Assembly (NCBI GenBank): GCA_041581135.1
Contig: JBFGCM010000084.1
Location: 1-15,638 of the forward strand
DNA length: 15,638 nt
Direction: 5' to 3'
Origin: JBFGCM01 sp041581135
GTDB lineage: Bacteria > Actinomycetota > Acidimicrobiia > Spongiisociales > UBA5794
Shown: in pieces, positions 1 through 6,439 of the stretch
How the letters are laid out: every line of letters starts with the position of its first letter
How positions within the stretch are numbered: position 1 is the stretch's first letter
The notes under the pieces: generated by a model
Told to the model about the DNA's origin: nothing
Database searches by the model: none
Seen by the model: only the letters and a program-made list of their open reading frames with translations
Translations under genes and position numbers: made by a program

Positions 1-4
1 GCGC

Positions 5-32
5 GGCGGCGCGGGTAAACCCCGGCGCCGCC
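5..32 (-). terminator. GC-rich hairpin after the binding-protein gene (possible terminator)
   Basis: Positions 5-15 pair with 21-32 to give an 11-bp GC stem with one bulged base (G24) and a five-base loop at 16-20. It lies 30-57 bases beyond the stop codon of the minus-strand binding-protein gene, where a terminator would be expected. The window ends before any T-tract could be seen, so intrinsic termination is not proven. If it is a terminator, the binding-protein gene is not cotranscribed with permease genes to the left. Confidence 0.45.
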
Positions 33-61
33 TCAGTCGCTTGCCTGTTTCTGCCTCGTGA

Positions 62-1465
62 TCAGCCGCCGGTGATCAGATCGATCAGGTCGGCACGAGT
101 GGCCGAGAACACGACGTTTTCGCCAACGGCGTCCGCGTCGCCCTCATGCTCGACCACCGAGATGCGCTGTGCGCCACAGTCGCCGAACTCGTCACACGTG
201 ATGAGTCCGATGATGCCAGGGAAGTCGGCCGTGCTGTTCAGCTCGTTCCGCAGTGCCTCACGGTCGATGAAGAGGGTGCCGTCGGCCCCTTCCACCGCCA
301 CGTTGTCGATGGCCGTGAGCAGGAGAATGGTGGCGTCGGAGGAGTGCGCCCAGAAGGCCGCGCTCGGCGCCTCACCGAACTCCGACTCGTAGCGCTCGAG
401 GAACGTATCCGCATCAACGCCGGTGGAGCTGGTGTTGGCGCCGAACTGAAGGTCCGGACCCGAGAAGTACATCCCGCTGGTCTCCGGAAGTGCCAGGAAG
501 TCGGACACCAACAGGCCATCGGCGCCGATCAGCGTGACGTCTTCGAGGCCGGGCACGCCGCCGATCTGCTGGACGATGAAGTCACCCTCCGGCTGGAAGA
601 TCGGGAAGTAGATGGCCTCGGGCCCGAAGCCGGCGATCTCGCTGAGGATGCCGGTCATGTCGGTGTCGCCCTTGTTGACGCCGCCGAAGAACACCACTTC
701 ACCACCGAGCGCCTGGAAGGCATTCGAGAATGCCGTCGCCAGGCCGTTGGTATACGGGTCGCCGTCGTGGATGGCGGCCACCGTGGTGAGACCGAGCTGG
801 TCGAACACGAACTTGGCCACGCCGGCGCCCTGGAACAGGTCGTTGTGTGCCGTGCGGTAGTACCCCGGCGAGTAGTCCGTGCCCGCATTGCCCTGCAGGT
901 CGGACGTCAGCGCCGGTGACGTGTTCGACGGGGAGATCATCACCATGCCGGCCTCGGAGATGAGCGGGGCAGCTGCCACCGCCGCACCCGAGCACGACGT
1001 ACCGATGACTCCGACGACGCGCTCGTCGGCAACGATGGTCTGCGCCGATGCCTGGCCGCCGTCGGGACCGCACAGGTCATCGAGTGGCGTACCCAGGCTG
1101 ACGTTGTGGCCCTTGATGGGGCCGTAGTCGTCGATGGCGAACTGGGTGGCGTTCTGGTTGGGGATACCGAGGAACGCAACCGGGCCGCTGATGGCCTGGA
1201 GGCTGCGAATCTGGATGTCCTCACCAGGTGCCACTTCCACCGCGCCGAGCGCGCCCGGCGTGAACTCGTCGCCCGGTGCCGCCGTGGTCGCCGGTGCCGC
1301 CGTGGTGGCCGGTGCCGCCGTGGTGGCCGGTGCTTCGGTCGTCGCCAGTGGTTCGGTAGTGCCAGGTGCTTCCGTGTCGGTGGTGTCGCCGTCGCCGCCG
1401 CATGCGGCTGCGAAGAGCATCAACACCGCCAGCAGCGCCAGCAGTTTGATTGATAGTCGTTTCAT
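62..1465 (-). CDS. Branched-chain amino acid-type ABC transporter substrate-binding lipoprotein
   Basis: This encodes a 467-residue extracytoplasmic solute receptor of the Leu/Ile/Val-binding (Peripla_BP_6, type I) family. The ATG is at 1465-1463 with AGGAGGG at 1480-1474 just upstream; an open frame runs further to 1945 but has no support as coding. Residues 1-22 are a lipoprotein signal (MKRLSIK, hydrophobic core, cleavage before C22). Residues 27-66 form an Ala/Thr/Pro tether with repeated ATTAAP units. The binding fold starts near residue 84 with IQIRSLQAISGPVAFLG and passes through DLCGPDGGQASAQTIV and GVIGTSCSGAAVAAAPL, the usual order of this family. The ligand cannot be read from sequence; amino acids, amides, urea or aromatic acids are all known for the family. 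No permease or ATPase gene is in the window, so the partner transporter is unknown. It is divergent from the operon starting at 1676. Confidence 0.93.
   Translation of the reverse strand: MKRLSIKLLALLAVLMLFAAACGGDGDTTDTEAPGTTEPLATTEAPATTAAPATTAAPATTAAPGDEFTPGALGAVEVAPGEDIQIRSLQAISGPVAFLGIPNQNATQFAIDDYGPIKGHNVSLGTPLDDLCGPDGGQASAQTIVADERVVGVIGTSCSGAAVAAAPLISEAGMVMISPSNTSPALTSDLQGNAGTDYSPGYYRTAHNDLFQGAGVAKFVFDQLGLTTVAAIHDGDPYTNGLATAFSNAFQALGGEVVFFGGVNKGDTDMTGILSEIAGFGPEAIYFPIFQPEGDFIVQQIGGVPGLEDVTLIGADGLLVSDFLALPETSGMYFSGPDLQFGANTSSTGVDADTFLERYESEFGEAPSAAFWAHSSDATILLLTAIDNVAVEGADGTLFIDREALRNELNSTADFPGIIGLITCDEFGDCGAQRISVVEHEGDADAVGENVVFSATRADLIDLITGG
1275..1346 (-). repeat. Four 18-bp tandem repeats in the tether of the binding protein
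   Basis: Four head-to-tail 18-bp units (1275-1292, 1293-1310, 1311-1328, 1329-1346; consensus GGTGCCGCCGTGGTSGCC on the plus strand) encode the hexapeptide ATTAAP. The first three are nearly identical and the fourth has diverged. The unit is a multiple of three, so gain or loss of a copy would change tether length without a frameshift. Confidence 0.85.
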
Positions 1466-1675
1466 CAAGAGAACCCTCCTCTGATGGAAGATCAGGCCGG
1501 ATGCGCACCGGCCTGAGCAAGGAGTGTATACAGGGGTCGCAGGTGAGGGGGGAGTTGGGCGGCTGGAATTGGAAGTCTCGGTGTGCTTGCTCGCGGCTGC
1601 AGAACAGTGGCTCGGGCCCGGGAAGGAGGTCGTGGACACGCGACACGTGCCTCGGCGCACCTCTACGCTGAGGCG
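1466..1675. promoter_or_regulatory. Divergent intergenic region with a leader hairpin
   Basis: These 210 bases separate the binding-protein gene (-) from the coiled-coil gene (+). A perfect 9-bp inverted repeat with a 7-base loop, TCAGGCCGG/CCGGCCTGA, lies at 1492-1516. A TATACA that could act as a -10 box for the minus-strand gene is at 1530-1525, which would place the hairpin at the very 5' end of that transcript. I see no matching -35 box. The hairpin could be an operator, a leader structure or an mRNA stabiliser. No promoter is obvious for the plus-strand gene. Confidence 0.4.
1474..1480 (-). promoter_or_regulatory. Ribosome binding site of the binding-protein gene
   Basis: AGGAGGG on the minus strand, eight bases before the ATG at 1465. 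It fixes that start rather than the longer open frame upstream. Confidence 0.8.
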
Positions 1676-2338
1676 ATGAGCTGGTGGGAACGTGTCAAGC
1701 AGGTCCTGAAGCGTGAAGCCGCCGACGTCAAGGACATGGCCAAGAGCGGCTTCGAATCCTTGGATGCGGAGCTGGCCCGCAAGGAGCGCGAGCTCGAGGC
1801 CAGCCCGGCTGAGCGGGTCGACATGCTGCTGGAACAGACCGCGGCCGAAGACGAGCGACTCGCCGCCCTCGAAGACAAGGTCCGTCGGCGCGTCTCGCAG
1901 GCCGACGGAACCGAGGAGATCTCCCAAGTCGTCGAGCCGGAACACGCGGTTAGAGAAGACCCGCCCGACCCACCCGACCCTGAACTCGCCGGGTCCACCC
2001 CGCCGCCTGATGTTGCGACGACCGAGAAGGCGCCACCGGAAGCCGAGTCATGGCCCATCGACCAGGCCCGACCCTGGGTTTCGGTGCGGGACACCACCTC
2101 GGACGATGGTATGCCAGAGGTGTTCAACCATGCCGTCGCCATCGCCGACCAGGCAGGGTCGGTGCTCGGAGCCGATGGCATCGCCGCCGTGGTCGACGAC
2201 GTCGACTTCCACCCGCTCGTGCTCGAGGTCCAGGAGAACGGCGGCCTGTGGTACGTGCGGGCGCCGACCCTCGCAACCTCGGAGGTCAACGAGCTGTTCC
2301 TGGACGCTATCGTCGCCCGGCTACCGCCACCTGCGTGA
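1676..2338 (+). CDS. Hypothetical coiled-coil protein, first gene of a four-gene operon
   Basis: A 220-residue soluble protein that I do not recognise. Residues 1-76 are highly charged and helical with coiled-coil character (VKQVLKREAADVKDMAKS, LAALEDKVRRRV). Residues 88-130 are a disordered Pro/Asp/Glu-rich linker. Residues 147-217 form a small alpha/beta-looking domain containing VVDDVDFHPLVLEVQE and GGLWYVRAPT. There is no signal peptide or membrane segment, so it should be cytoplasmic. The ATG at 1676 follows only a poor GAGG too close to the start; an AGGAGG at 1623 is too far away to serve it. The open frame extends upstream to 1583, but the MSWWERVKQ start looks natural. It ends 23 bases before the next gene, which has its own good ribosome site. 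Confidence 0.75.
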   Translation: MSWWERVKQVLKREAADVKDMAKSGFESLDAELARKERELEASPAERVDMLLEQTAAEDERLAALEDKVRRRVSQADGTEEISQVVEPEHAVREDPPDPPDPELAGSTPPPDVATTEKAPPEAESWPIDQARPWVSVRDTTSDDGMPEVFNHAVAIADQAGSVLGADGIAAVVDDVDFHPLVLEVQENGGLWYVRAPTLATSEVNELFLDAIVARLPPPA

Positions 2339-2361
2339 GCGAGCACCGGAGGACTCAGCCA

Positions 2362-3066
2362 ATGGCCGGAACCAAGACCGCCATCGTCACCGCCGCCGGC
2401 CAGGGGATGGGAGCCGCCATCGCCCGGGAGCTGTCCGGACGGGGGTACGACCTCGCATTGCTGTCGAGCTCGGGCGGAGCGGAGAAGCTCGCAGTCGAAC
2501 TCGGCGGCCTCGGCATGACCGGGTCGGTCACCAAGGAGGCCGACTTGGCCGAGCTCGTCGCCCGCACCCTCGATGAGTACGGCCGCATCGATGCGGTGGT
2601 CAACAACACCGGTCACCCTCCGAAGGGACCGCTCCTCGAACTGACCCCTGAGCAGTGGCACGCCGGCCTCGACATGGTGCTGCTCAACGTGGTGCGCATG
2701 GCACGGCTGGTGACCCGGATCATGGAGCAGCAAGGTGGCGGAGCCATCGTCAACATCTCCACCTTCGCCGCATTCGAGCCCGACCCGGGGTTTCCCATCT
2801 CTTCGGCGCTGCGCGCCGCGCTCGGCAGCTTCACCAAGCTCTATGCCGACCAGTACGCGTCGGCCGGGATCCGGATGAACAATGTCCTTCCCGGTTTCAT
2901 CGACAGCTACCCGGAGTCGGACGCCAACCTCGGCCGGATTCCGGCCGGCCGATACGGCACCGTCGGCGAGATCGGGAAGACCGTCGCATTCCTGCTGTCG
3001 GACGATGCGTCCTACATCACTGGCCAGAACCTCCGGGTCGACGGCGGCATCACCCGTTCGGTCTGA
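2362..3066 (+). CDS. SDR-family protein lacking the YxxxK active site
   Basis: A 234-residue Rossmann-fold short-chain dehydrogenase/reductase of normal classical length. GGAGGA at 2348-2353 precedes the ATG by eight bases. The nucleotide-binding loop is TAAGQGMG (10-17, a TGxxxGxG variant with Ala for the first Gly). NNTG (81-84) replaces NNAG, and the C-terminal GQNLRVDGG (221-229) is typical. The catalytic motif is altered. Taking T134 (in VNIST) as the catalytic Ser position, the Tyr position 13 residues on is S147 and the Lys position is R151 (SSALR where YSASK is usual). The protein may therefore bind cofactor without classical hydride transfer, or use other residues. A related subfamily with the MNNVLPGF segment exists as I recall, so this may be a conserved variant. 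Its stop overlaps the start of the FAD gene (TGATG). Confidence 0.9.
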   Translation: MAGTKTAIVTAAGQGMGAAIARELSGRGYDLALLSSSGGAEKLAVELGGLGMTGSVTKEADLAELVARTLDEYGRIDAVVNNTGHPPKGPLLELTPEQWHAGLDMVLLNVVRMARLVTRIMEQQGGGAIVNISTFAAFEPDPGFPISSALRAALGSFTKLYADQYASAGIRMNNVLPGFIDSYPESDANLGRIPAGRYGTVGEIGKTVAFLLSDDASYITGQNLRVDGGITRSV

Positions 3067-4178
3067 TGGCCGAGCTCCCCGCCGCCGCTGACGCCATCGT
3101 CATCGGTGGGGGCATCATGGGCTGTTCCACGCTGTATCACCTGGCGACGCTGGGCATCACCAACACGGTGCTGATCGAGCGGGACACGCTCGGGGCCGGT
3201 TCTACGAGCCGCAGTGCGGGCGGCTTTCGCGCCCAGTTCTCCGATGAGCTGAACATCAAGATGGCCGTGGAGAACATCCGCCGGCTGGGGGCTTTCGACG
3301 AAGAAGTGGGCGGCGACATCGACTTCCGCCAGTGGGGCTACCTGTTTCTGCTCGACGAGACCCACCTGCCGCGGTTTGCGGCGGCGGTGGAGCTGCAGAA
3401 TCGCTTGGGCGTTCCTTCCGAGGTGATCGGTCACGATGCGATTCTCGAGATCGTGCCGGGTCTCGACCTGGACGGGATCTCCGGTGCCACGTGGTGCCCC
3501 ATCGACGGCTACTGCACGCCGGAGGCCGTTGGTCAGGGGTATGCCCGGGCGGCGAGTCGCCTGGGTGCCGCCATCTCGCAAGGAGTGGCGGTGACCTCCA
3601 TCGACGTCGCAGACGGACGGGTGGTAGGTGTCACGACCTCCAGGGGATCGGTCTCGTCCCCGGTGGTCGTCCTCGCCACCGGGGCGTGGGCGCCGGAGCT
3701 GGCGGTCACGGCCGGTCTCGAGCTGCCGGTCACTCCGGTGAAGCGACACGTCGTCTTCACCATCGGTGATGGCGGTCTGCCCCGCGAGATCCCCAACACC
3801 ATCGACTTCGCCTCCGGCTTCTACTTCCATCGAGAAGGAACAGGGCTCCTGTTGGGAGGGAGGGAGCAGACCATGGAGGGCCTGGCCACCGTGGCGTTGG
3901 ACCGATTGCCGTTGTTGGAGCACCTGGAGCTGCGCCCGGGTTGGTGGGGCTACTACGAGATGAGCCCCGACGGGAACGGCATCGTGGGAGCGTGCGACGA
4001 GCCCTCGGGCATGCTCTACGCCACCGGCTTCAGCGGTCACGGCTTCCAGCAAGGCCCGGTCATCGGCGAGCATCTGGCGGAGTTGGTGGCCGGCGTCGAG
4101 CCGACGTTCGATCTGTCGGCCATGTCGTTGGAGCGCTTCGCCACGGGCGCCTTCGTACCGGAGCAGAATCTGGTTTGA
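3066..4178 (+). CDS. FAD-dependent oxidoreductase, DAO/SoxB-like
   Basis: A 370-residue flavoprotein of the DAO superfamily, which oxidises amines or amino acids (sarcosine oxidase beta, DadA and dye-linked proline dehydrogenase beta are relatives). The N-terminus carries IVIGGGIMG (FAD Rossmann GxGxxG, 14-19), E38 for the ribose and GAGSTSRSAGGFR (43-55), the usual second flavin contact. VLATGAWAP and the C-terminal GYYEMSPDGNG and FSGHGFQQGP are family hallmarks. The Cys that links FAD covalently in monomeric sarcosine oxidase aligns with the Gly of GYYEMSPD, so flavin is probably noncovalent. The substrate is not determinable. No alpha or gamma subunit gene is adjacent. The ATG sits in TGATG with the preceding SDR gene, implying translational coupling, and the 3' end overlaps the next gene by four bases. 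Confidence 0.92.
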   Translation: MAELPAAADAIVIGGGIMGCSTLYHLATLGITNTVLIERDTLGAGSTSRSAGGFRAQFSDELNIKMAVENIRRLGAFDEEVGGDIDFRQWGYLFLLDETHLPRFAAAVELQNRLGVPSEVIGHDAILEIVPGLDLDGISGATWCPIDGYCTPEAVGQGYARAASRLGAAISQGVAVTSIDVADGRVVGVTTSRGSVSSPVVVLATGAWAPELAVTAGLELPVTPVKRHVVFTIGDGGLPREIPNTIDFASGFYFHREGTGLLLGGREQTMEGLATVALDRLPLLEHLELRPGWWGYYEMSPDGNGIVGACDEPSGMLYATGFSGHGFQQGPVIGEHLAELVAGVEPTFDLSAMSLERFATGAFVPEQNLV

Positions 4179-4597
4179 GGGACGGCACCGCACGGCGCTT
4201 GTCGACATTGCACCGGATGGCCTACCGCGCCACCGGCGGCAGGGTCGGCCGCCGCCTGGTGGACAACGACATGCTGCTCCTCACCACCACCGGTCGCCGC
4301 ACCGGGTCCCGGCACACGGTGCCGCTGCTGTACCTGCGCGACGCCGACGGGGCGCCACTGGTCATTGCGTCGTGGGGTGGGCGGGATCGTCACCCCGAGT
4401 GGTACCTCAACCTCGTCGACGACCCGCGGGTCCGGGTGCAGATCGACACTGACCGCTTCGAGGCGGTGGCGGTTCCGCTGGGTGAGCCGGAGCGCTCGGA
4501 ATGGTGGCGGTGCGCCGTAGCCGCCTACGACGGTTATGCCGACTACCAGGCCAAGACCGACCGCGTGATACCCGTCGTGCGGTTGCGTCGGGTCTGA
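4175..4597 (+). CDS. F420-dependent nitroreductase/quinone reductase-like protein (DUF385, Ddn family)
   Basis: A 140-residue split-barrel protein of the deazaflavin-dependent nitroreductase family. Actinobacterial members use reduced F420 to reduce quinones or nitro compounds. Seen here are LLLTTTGRRTGSRHTVPLLY (34-53), IASWGGRDRHPEWYLNL (64-80) and the terminal YADYQAKTDRVIPVV (121-135), in family order and at family length. The start chosen is TTG at 4175, overlapping the TGA of the FAD gene as TTGA, with GGAG at 4160-4163; it restores the helix that precedes the barrel in relatives. ATG 4217 is the fallback and would give 126 residues with no visible ribosome site. The close coupling suggests this enzyme shares a pathway with the FAD oxidoreductase, but the reaction is unknown. 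Confidence 0.88.
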   Translation: MRDGTARRLSTLHRMAYRATGGRVGRRLVDNDMLLLTTTGRRTGSRHTVPLLYLRDADGAPLVIASWGGRDRHPEWYLNLVDDPRVRVQIDTDRFEAVAVPLGEPERSEWWRCAVAAYDGYADYQAKTDRVIPVVRLRRV

Positions 4598-4602
4598 AAC
4601 CC

Positions 4603-5586
4603 TCACCCCGCCCTAGGGAGGTCCCATCCGGCCTGGTCGGATACCCAGTCCCACAGCTTCTCGCGACGGCGCGGAGTGTCGGTGCGTCGGGTTGACGGGA
4701 GCTTGTGGATCGACCGGATGCGCCGGTCGTGCCAGAACCCACCGTTGGTGGCCAGCGGCTCCTGGTCGTCGGCGCTGAGCCACACGAGGGTGTCCGCGCC
4801 TTCGAGAGGAGATCGCAGCAGGGGTCCGACCACCTTGCGGAATCCGGGCAGCGCCGCCTCGACGCCGGGCGTGTCTGCCCAGCCGGGGTGCAACGCGTGG
4901 AACCGCACTCCGGAGCCTTCGGTTCTCTCCGCCCAGATCTCGTTGAGGGTCACCTGGGCCCGCTTGGCCCGGGCGTACTGCTCGGTGCCGCGGTAGGACT
5001 CCTCGTCCATCTGCAGCTTCTCGACGGTGAGCCCCGCGGTGTACATCCCGCCCGAGCTCATCGTGAGCACGCGTGAGCTCGGTGTCGCCACCAGCGAGTC
5101 CCACAGCAGACCCGTCAGCAGGAAGGGCGCCACCACCTGGACTGCGGTGGTGAGCTCGAGCCCGTTTGGAGCCTCGCGCCGCTCGTTGAACAAGGCGCCG
5201 GCGTTGTGGATGAGCACGTCGAGTCGGTCGTTGGCGTCGACGATCTCAGTGGCGGCTCGCCGCACCTCGTCGAAGTCGCCGAGGTCGGCCAACGCGTGCG
5301 TGATGGAGGCACCCTCCGATTCGAGCTCGGCCTGAACCCGCTCGGTCTTCTCCGCGTCGCGGGCGATGAGAATCAACGAGGCACCCATGCGGGCGAGCTG
5401 CCGAGCCGCCGCCAGGCCGAGGCCCGAGGTGGGTCCGGTGATGGCGACCACCCGGCCACCGAGGTCGTACGACTCGAGCTCGCGCCAGTCGTCGACCCGG
5501 CTCCGTACCGCGTGACCGAGCCTGGTGAATGACGGAACGATCGGCGCTTCGACGACGGCGTCGATGACGTCGGAGAGCCGGCTCAT
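4603..5586 (-). CDS. SDR oxidoreductase, DHRS12/retinol dehydrogenase-like
   Basis: A 327-residue SDR with a complete active site: TGPTSGLG (50-57) for NAD(P), HNAG (127-130), MSSGG (176-180) with the catalytic Ser, and Y204xxxK208 in QYARAK. The 45-residue N-terminal extension before the Rossmann fold and the SSGGMYTAGL segment resemble DHRS12 and the retinol dehydrogenase branch, whose members act on lipophilic alcohols, aldehydes or ketones. The substrate is inferred only by family. It lies 19 bases downstream of the heliorhodopsin gene on the same strand, so it is probably cotranscribed. The ATG at 5586 lacks a strong ribosome site, consistent with dependence on translation of the upstream gene. 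Its 3' end faces the DUF385 gene with only five bases between stops and no visible terminator. Confidence 0.92.
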   Translation of the reverse strand: MSRLSDVIDAVVEAPIVPSFTRLGHAVRSRVDDWRELESYDLGGRVVAITGPTSGLGLAAARQLARMGASLILIARDAEKTERVQAELESEGASITHALADLGDFDEVRRAATEIVDANDRLDVLIHNAGALFNERREAPNGLELTTAVQVVAPFLLTGLLWDSLVATPSSRVLTMSSGGMYTAGLTVEKLQMDEESYRGTEQYARAKRAQVTLNEIWAERTEGSGVRFHALHPGWADTPGVEAALPGFRKVVGPLLRSPLEGADTLVWLSADDQEPLATNGGFWHDRRIRSIHKLPSTRRTDTPRRREKLWDWVSDQAGWDLPRAG

Positions 5587-5605
5587 CGGTGGCTCGGGTG
5601 ATTGC

Positions 5606-6331
5606 TCATGTCGCCAGCGTCCCGCCGAACACCTGCCACGCCAGGGCGGACTTCGCCAACAGGCTCAACACGATGTAGGCCCGCTCGCCGTAGAGGTAGT
5701 CGCGCCACTTGCCCACCTGTCGATACTGGAGCCACTGGTTGATGGCGAACGAGTTGAAGAACACGAACAACGAGATGAAGATCCCGTAGACGAATCCAGG
5801 CGGGCTGGCGTCGGTCGTCGGCGAGAAGAGATACACGCCGATAGCGATCCACGGAACGATGCCGGCCAGGGATCCCAGCCAGAAGGGCACCAGCGATCCG
5901 CCCGGTTCCTCGTACTTCTCTTGCACGGCTCCGAAAAAGATCATCGAGGCGTTGACGCCGAAAAGTGCGATGAGGGCGGCGATGTCGCCGATGCCCGTGA
6001 GCATGGCGATGAGGACGATCATCACCGATGCCGAGAGCGAGTACTCCACCCACCGGAAATGGTTGCGGTGCTGCTCGAGGCCGCGTTGGTACCGCGAGTA
6101 GAACGGCGGGCTGATGATGAGCCAGTGGAAGAACGCTGACAGGAACAAGAACAGGGCCACGCCCCACGCCACCCGCACCTCGAAGAGCGTGTCGAGGGAC
6201 GTGGCGCCGGCGCCCGGGGGGCCCTCCAGGAAGGTCGCCGTCGCCGGCAGCGCGAAGTCGTTGGCCAGCACCAGTACCAGTACGCCTTGCACGGCGTGCA
6301 CGAATCCCATCACGAGGTTGAAGCGTTTCAC
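5606..6331 (-). CDS. heR: Heliorhodopsin
   Basis: A 241-residue seven-helix retinal protein of the heliorhodopsin family, whose N-terminus lies in the cytoplasm, inverted relative to type-1 rhodopsins. Segments nearly match HeR 48C12 as I recall it: LANDFALP (22-29), FRWVEYSLSASVMIVLIA (92-109), FGVNASMIFFG (124-134), GIVPWI (157-162), FFNSFA (191-196) and GERAYIVLSLLAKSALAWQ (215-233). K227 is the retinal Schiff-base lysine (K241 in 48C12) and E96 the counterion (E107). H12 and H69 match H23 and H80 with the same offset of 11, and S223 matches S237. The GTG start at 6331 is supported by GAAGG six bases upstream and by alignment of the first helix; M8 is too late. Heliorhodopsins are thought to be photosensors rather than pumps. 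No retinal or carotenoid gene lies in the window. Confidence 0.97.
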   Translation of the reverse strand: MKRFNLVMGFVHAVQGVLVLVLANDFALPATATFLEGPPGAGATSLDTLFEVRVAWGVALFLFLSAFFHWLIISPPFYSRYQRGLEQHRNHFRWVEYSLSASVMIVLIAMLTGIGDIAALIALFGVNASMIFFGAVQEKYEEPGGSLVPFWLGSLAGIVPWIAIGVYLFSPTTDASPPGFVYGIFISLFVFFNSFAINQWLQYRQVGKWRDYLYGERAYIVLSLLAKSALAWQVFGGTLAT

Positions 6332-6439
6332 GGAGGCCCTTCTGCTTGCAGTTCCATGATCATTACGGCTCCTGAGCCGAGCGCGGATGTCAAAATACCC
6401 GTCCACGGGTAGGTCGCGCCCCGTACGAGAGGTGATCTG
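6332..6439. promoter_or_regulatory. Divergent control region between heliorhodopsin and the SDR-DUF2867 gene
   Basis: These 108 bases contain all the 5' signals of two divergent genes. A perfect dyad TACCCGT-CC-ACGGGTA lies at 6396-6411 and a second dyad CGGCTC-CT-GAGCCG at 6366-6379. On the minus strand a consensus TTGACA occupies 6393-6388, immediately downstream of the first dyad, and TAATGA at 6365-6360 is a possible -10 element. The spacing between them is 22 bases, too long for an ordinary sigma-70 promoter, and the second dyad fills that spacer. An ATGATCAT palindrome is at 6356-6363. Exact promoters remain uncertain. Confidence 0.55.
6396..6411. promoter_or_regulatory. 16-bp dyad, likely operator
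   Basis: TACCCGT and ACGGGTA are perfect inverted repeats separated by CC. The centre is about 36 bases before the SDR-DUF2867 ATG and abuts the TTGACA box of the heliorhodopsin side. A dimeric regulator bound here could control both directions. I cannot name the regulator and no regulator gene is in the window. Confidence 0.55.

Noticed and set aside
1466..1945. 160-residue N-terminal extension of the binding protein in the same frame
   Set aside because: A lipoprotein signal begins at 1465 with a strong ribosome site just before it. The upstream frame is overlapped by the plus-strand coiled-coil gene and has no protein-like character.
3012..4208. 398-codon minus-strand open frame opposite the FAD gene
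   Set aside because: Arg/His/Gly-rich composition typical of an antisense shadow in high-GC DNA; the plus-strand frame has unmistakable FAD motifs.
4598..4602. Bidirectional terminator between the convergent DUF385 and SDR genes
   Set aside because: Only five bases separate the stops and no stem followed by T-tracts is visible on either side.
5606..6331. Light-driven proton pump or other type-1 rhodopsin
   Set aside because: Helix motifs, the WVEYS counterion region and the SLLAKSALAWQ retinal site match heliorhodopsin; the DTE/DTD-type pump motif is absent.
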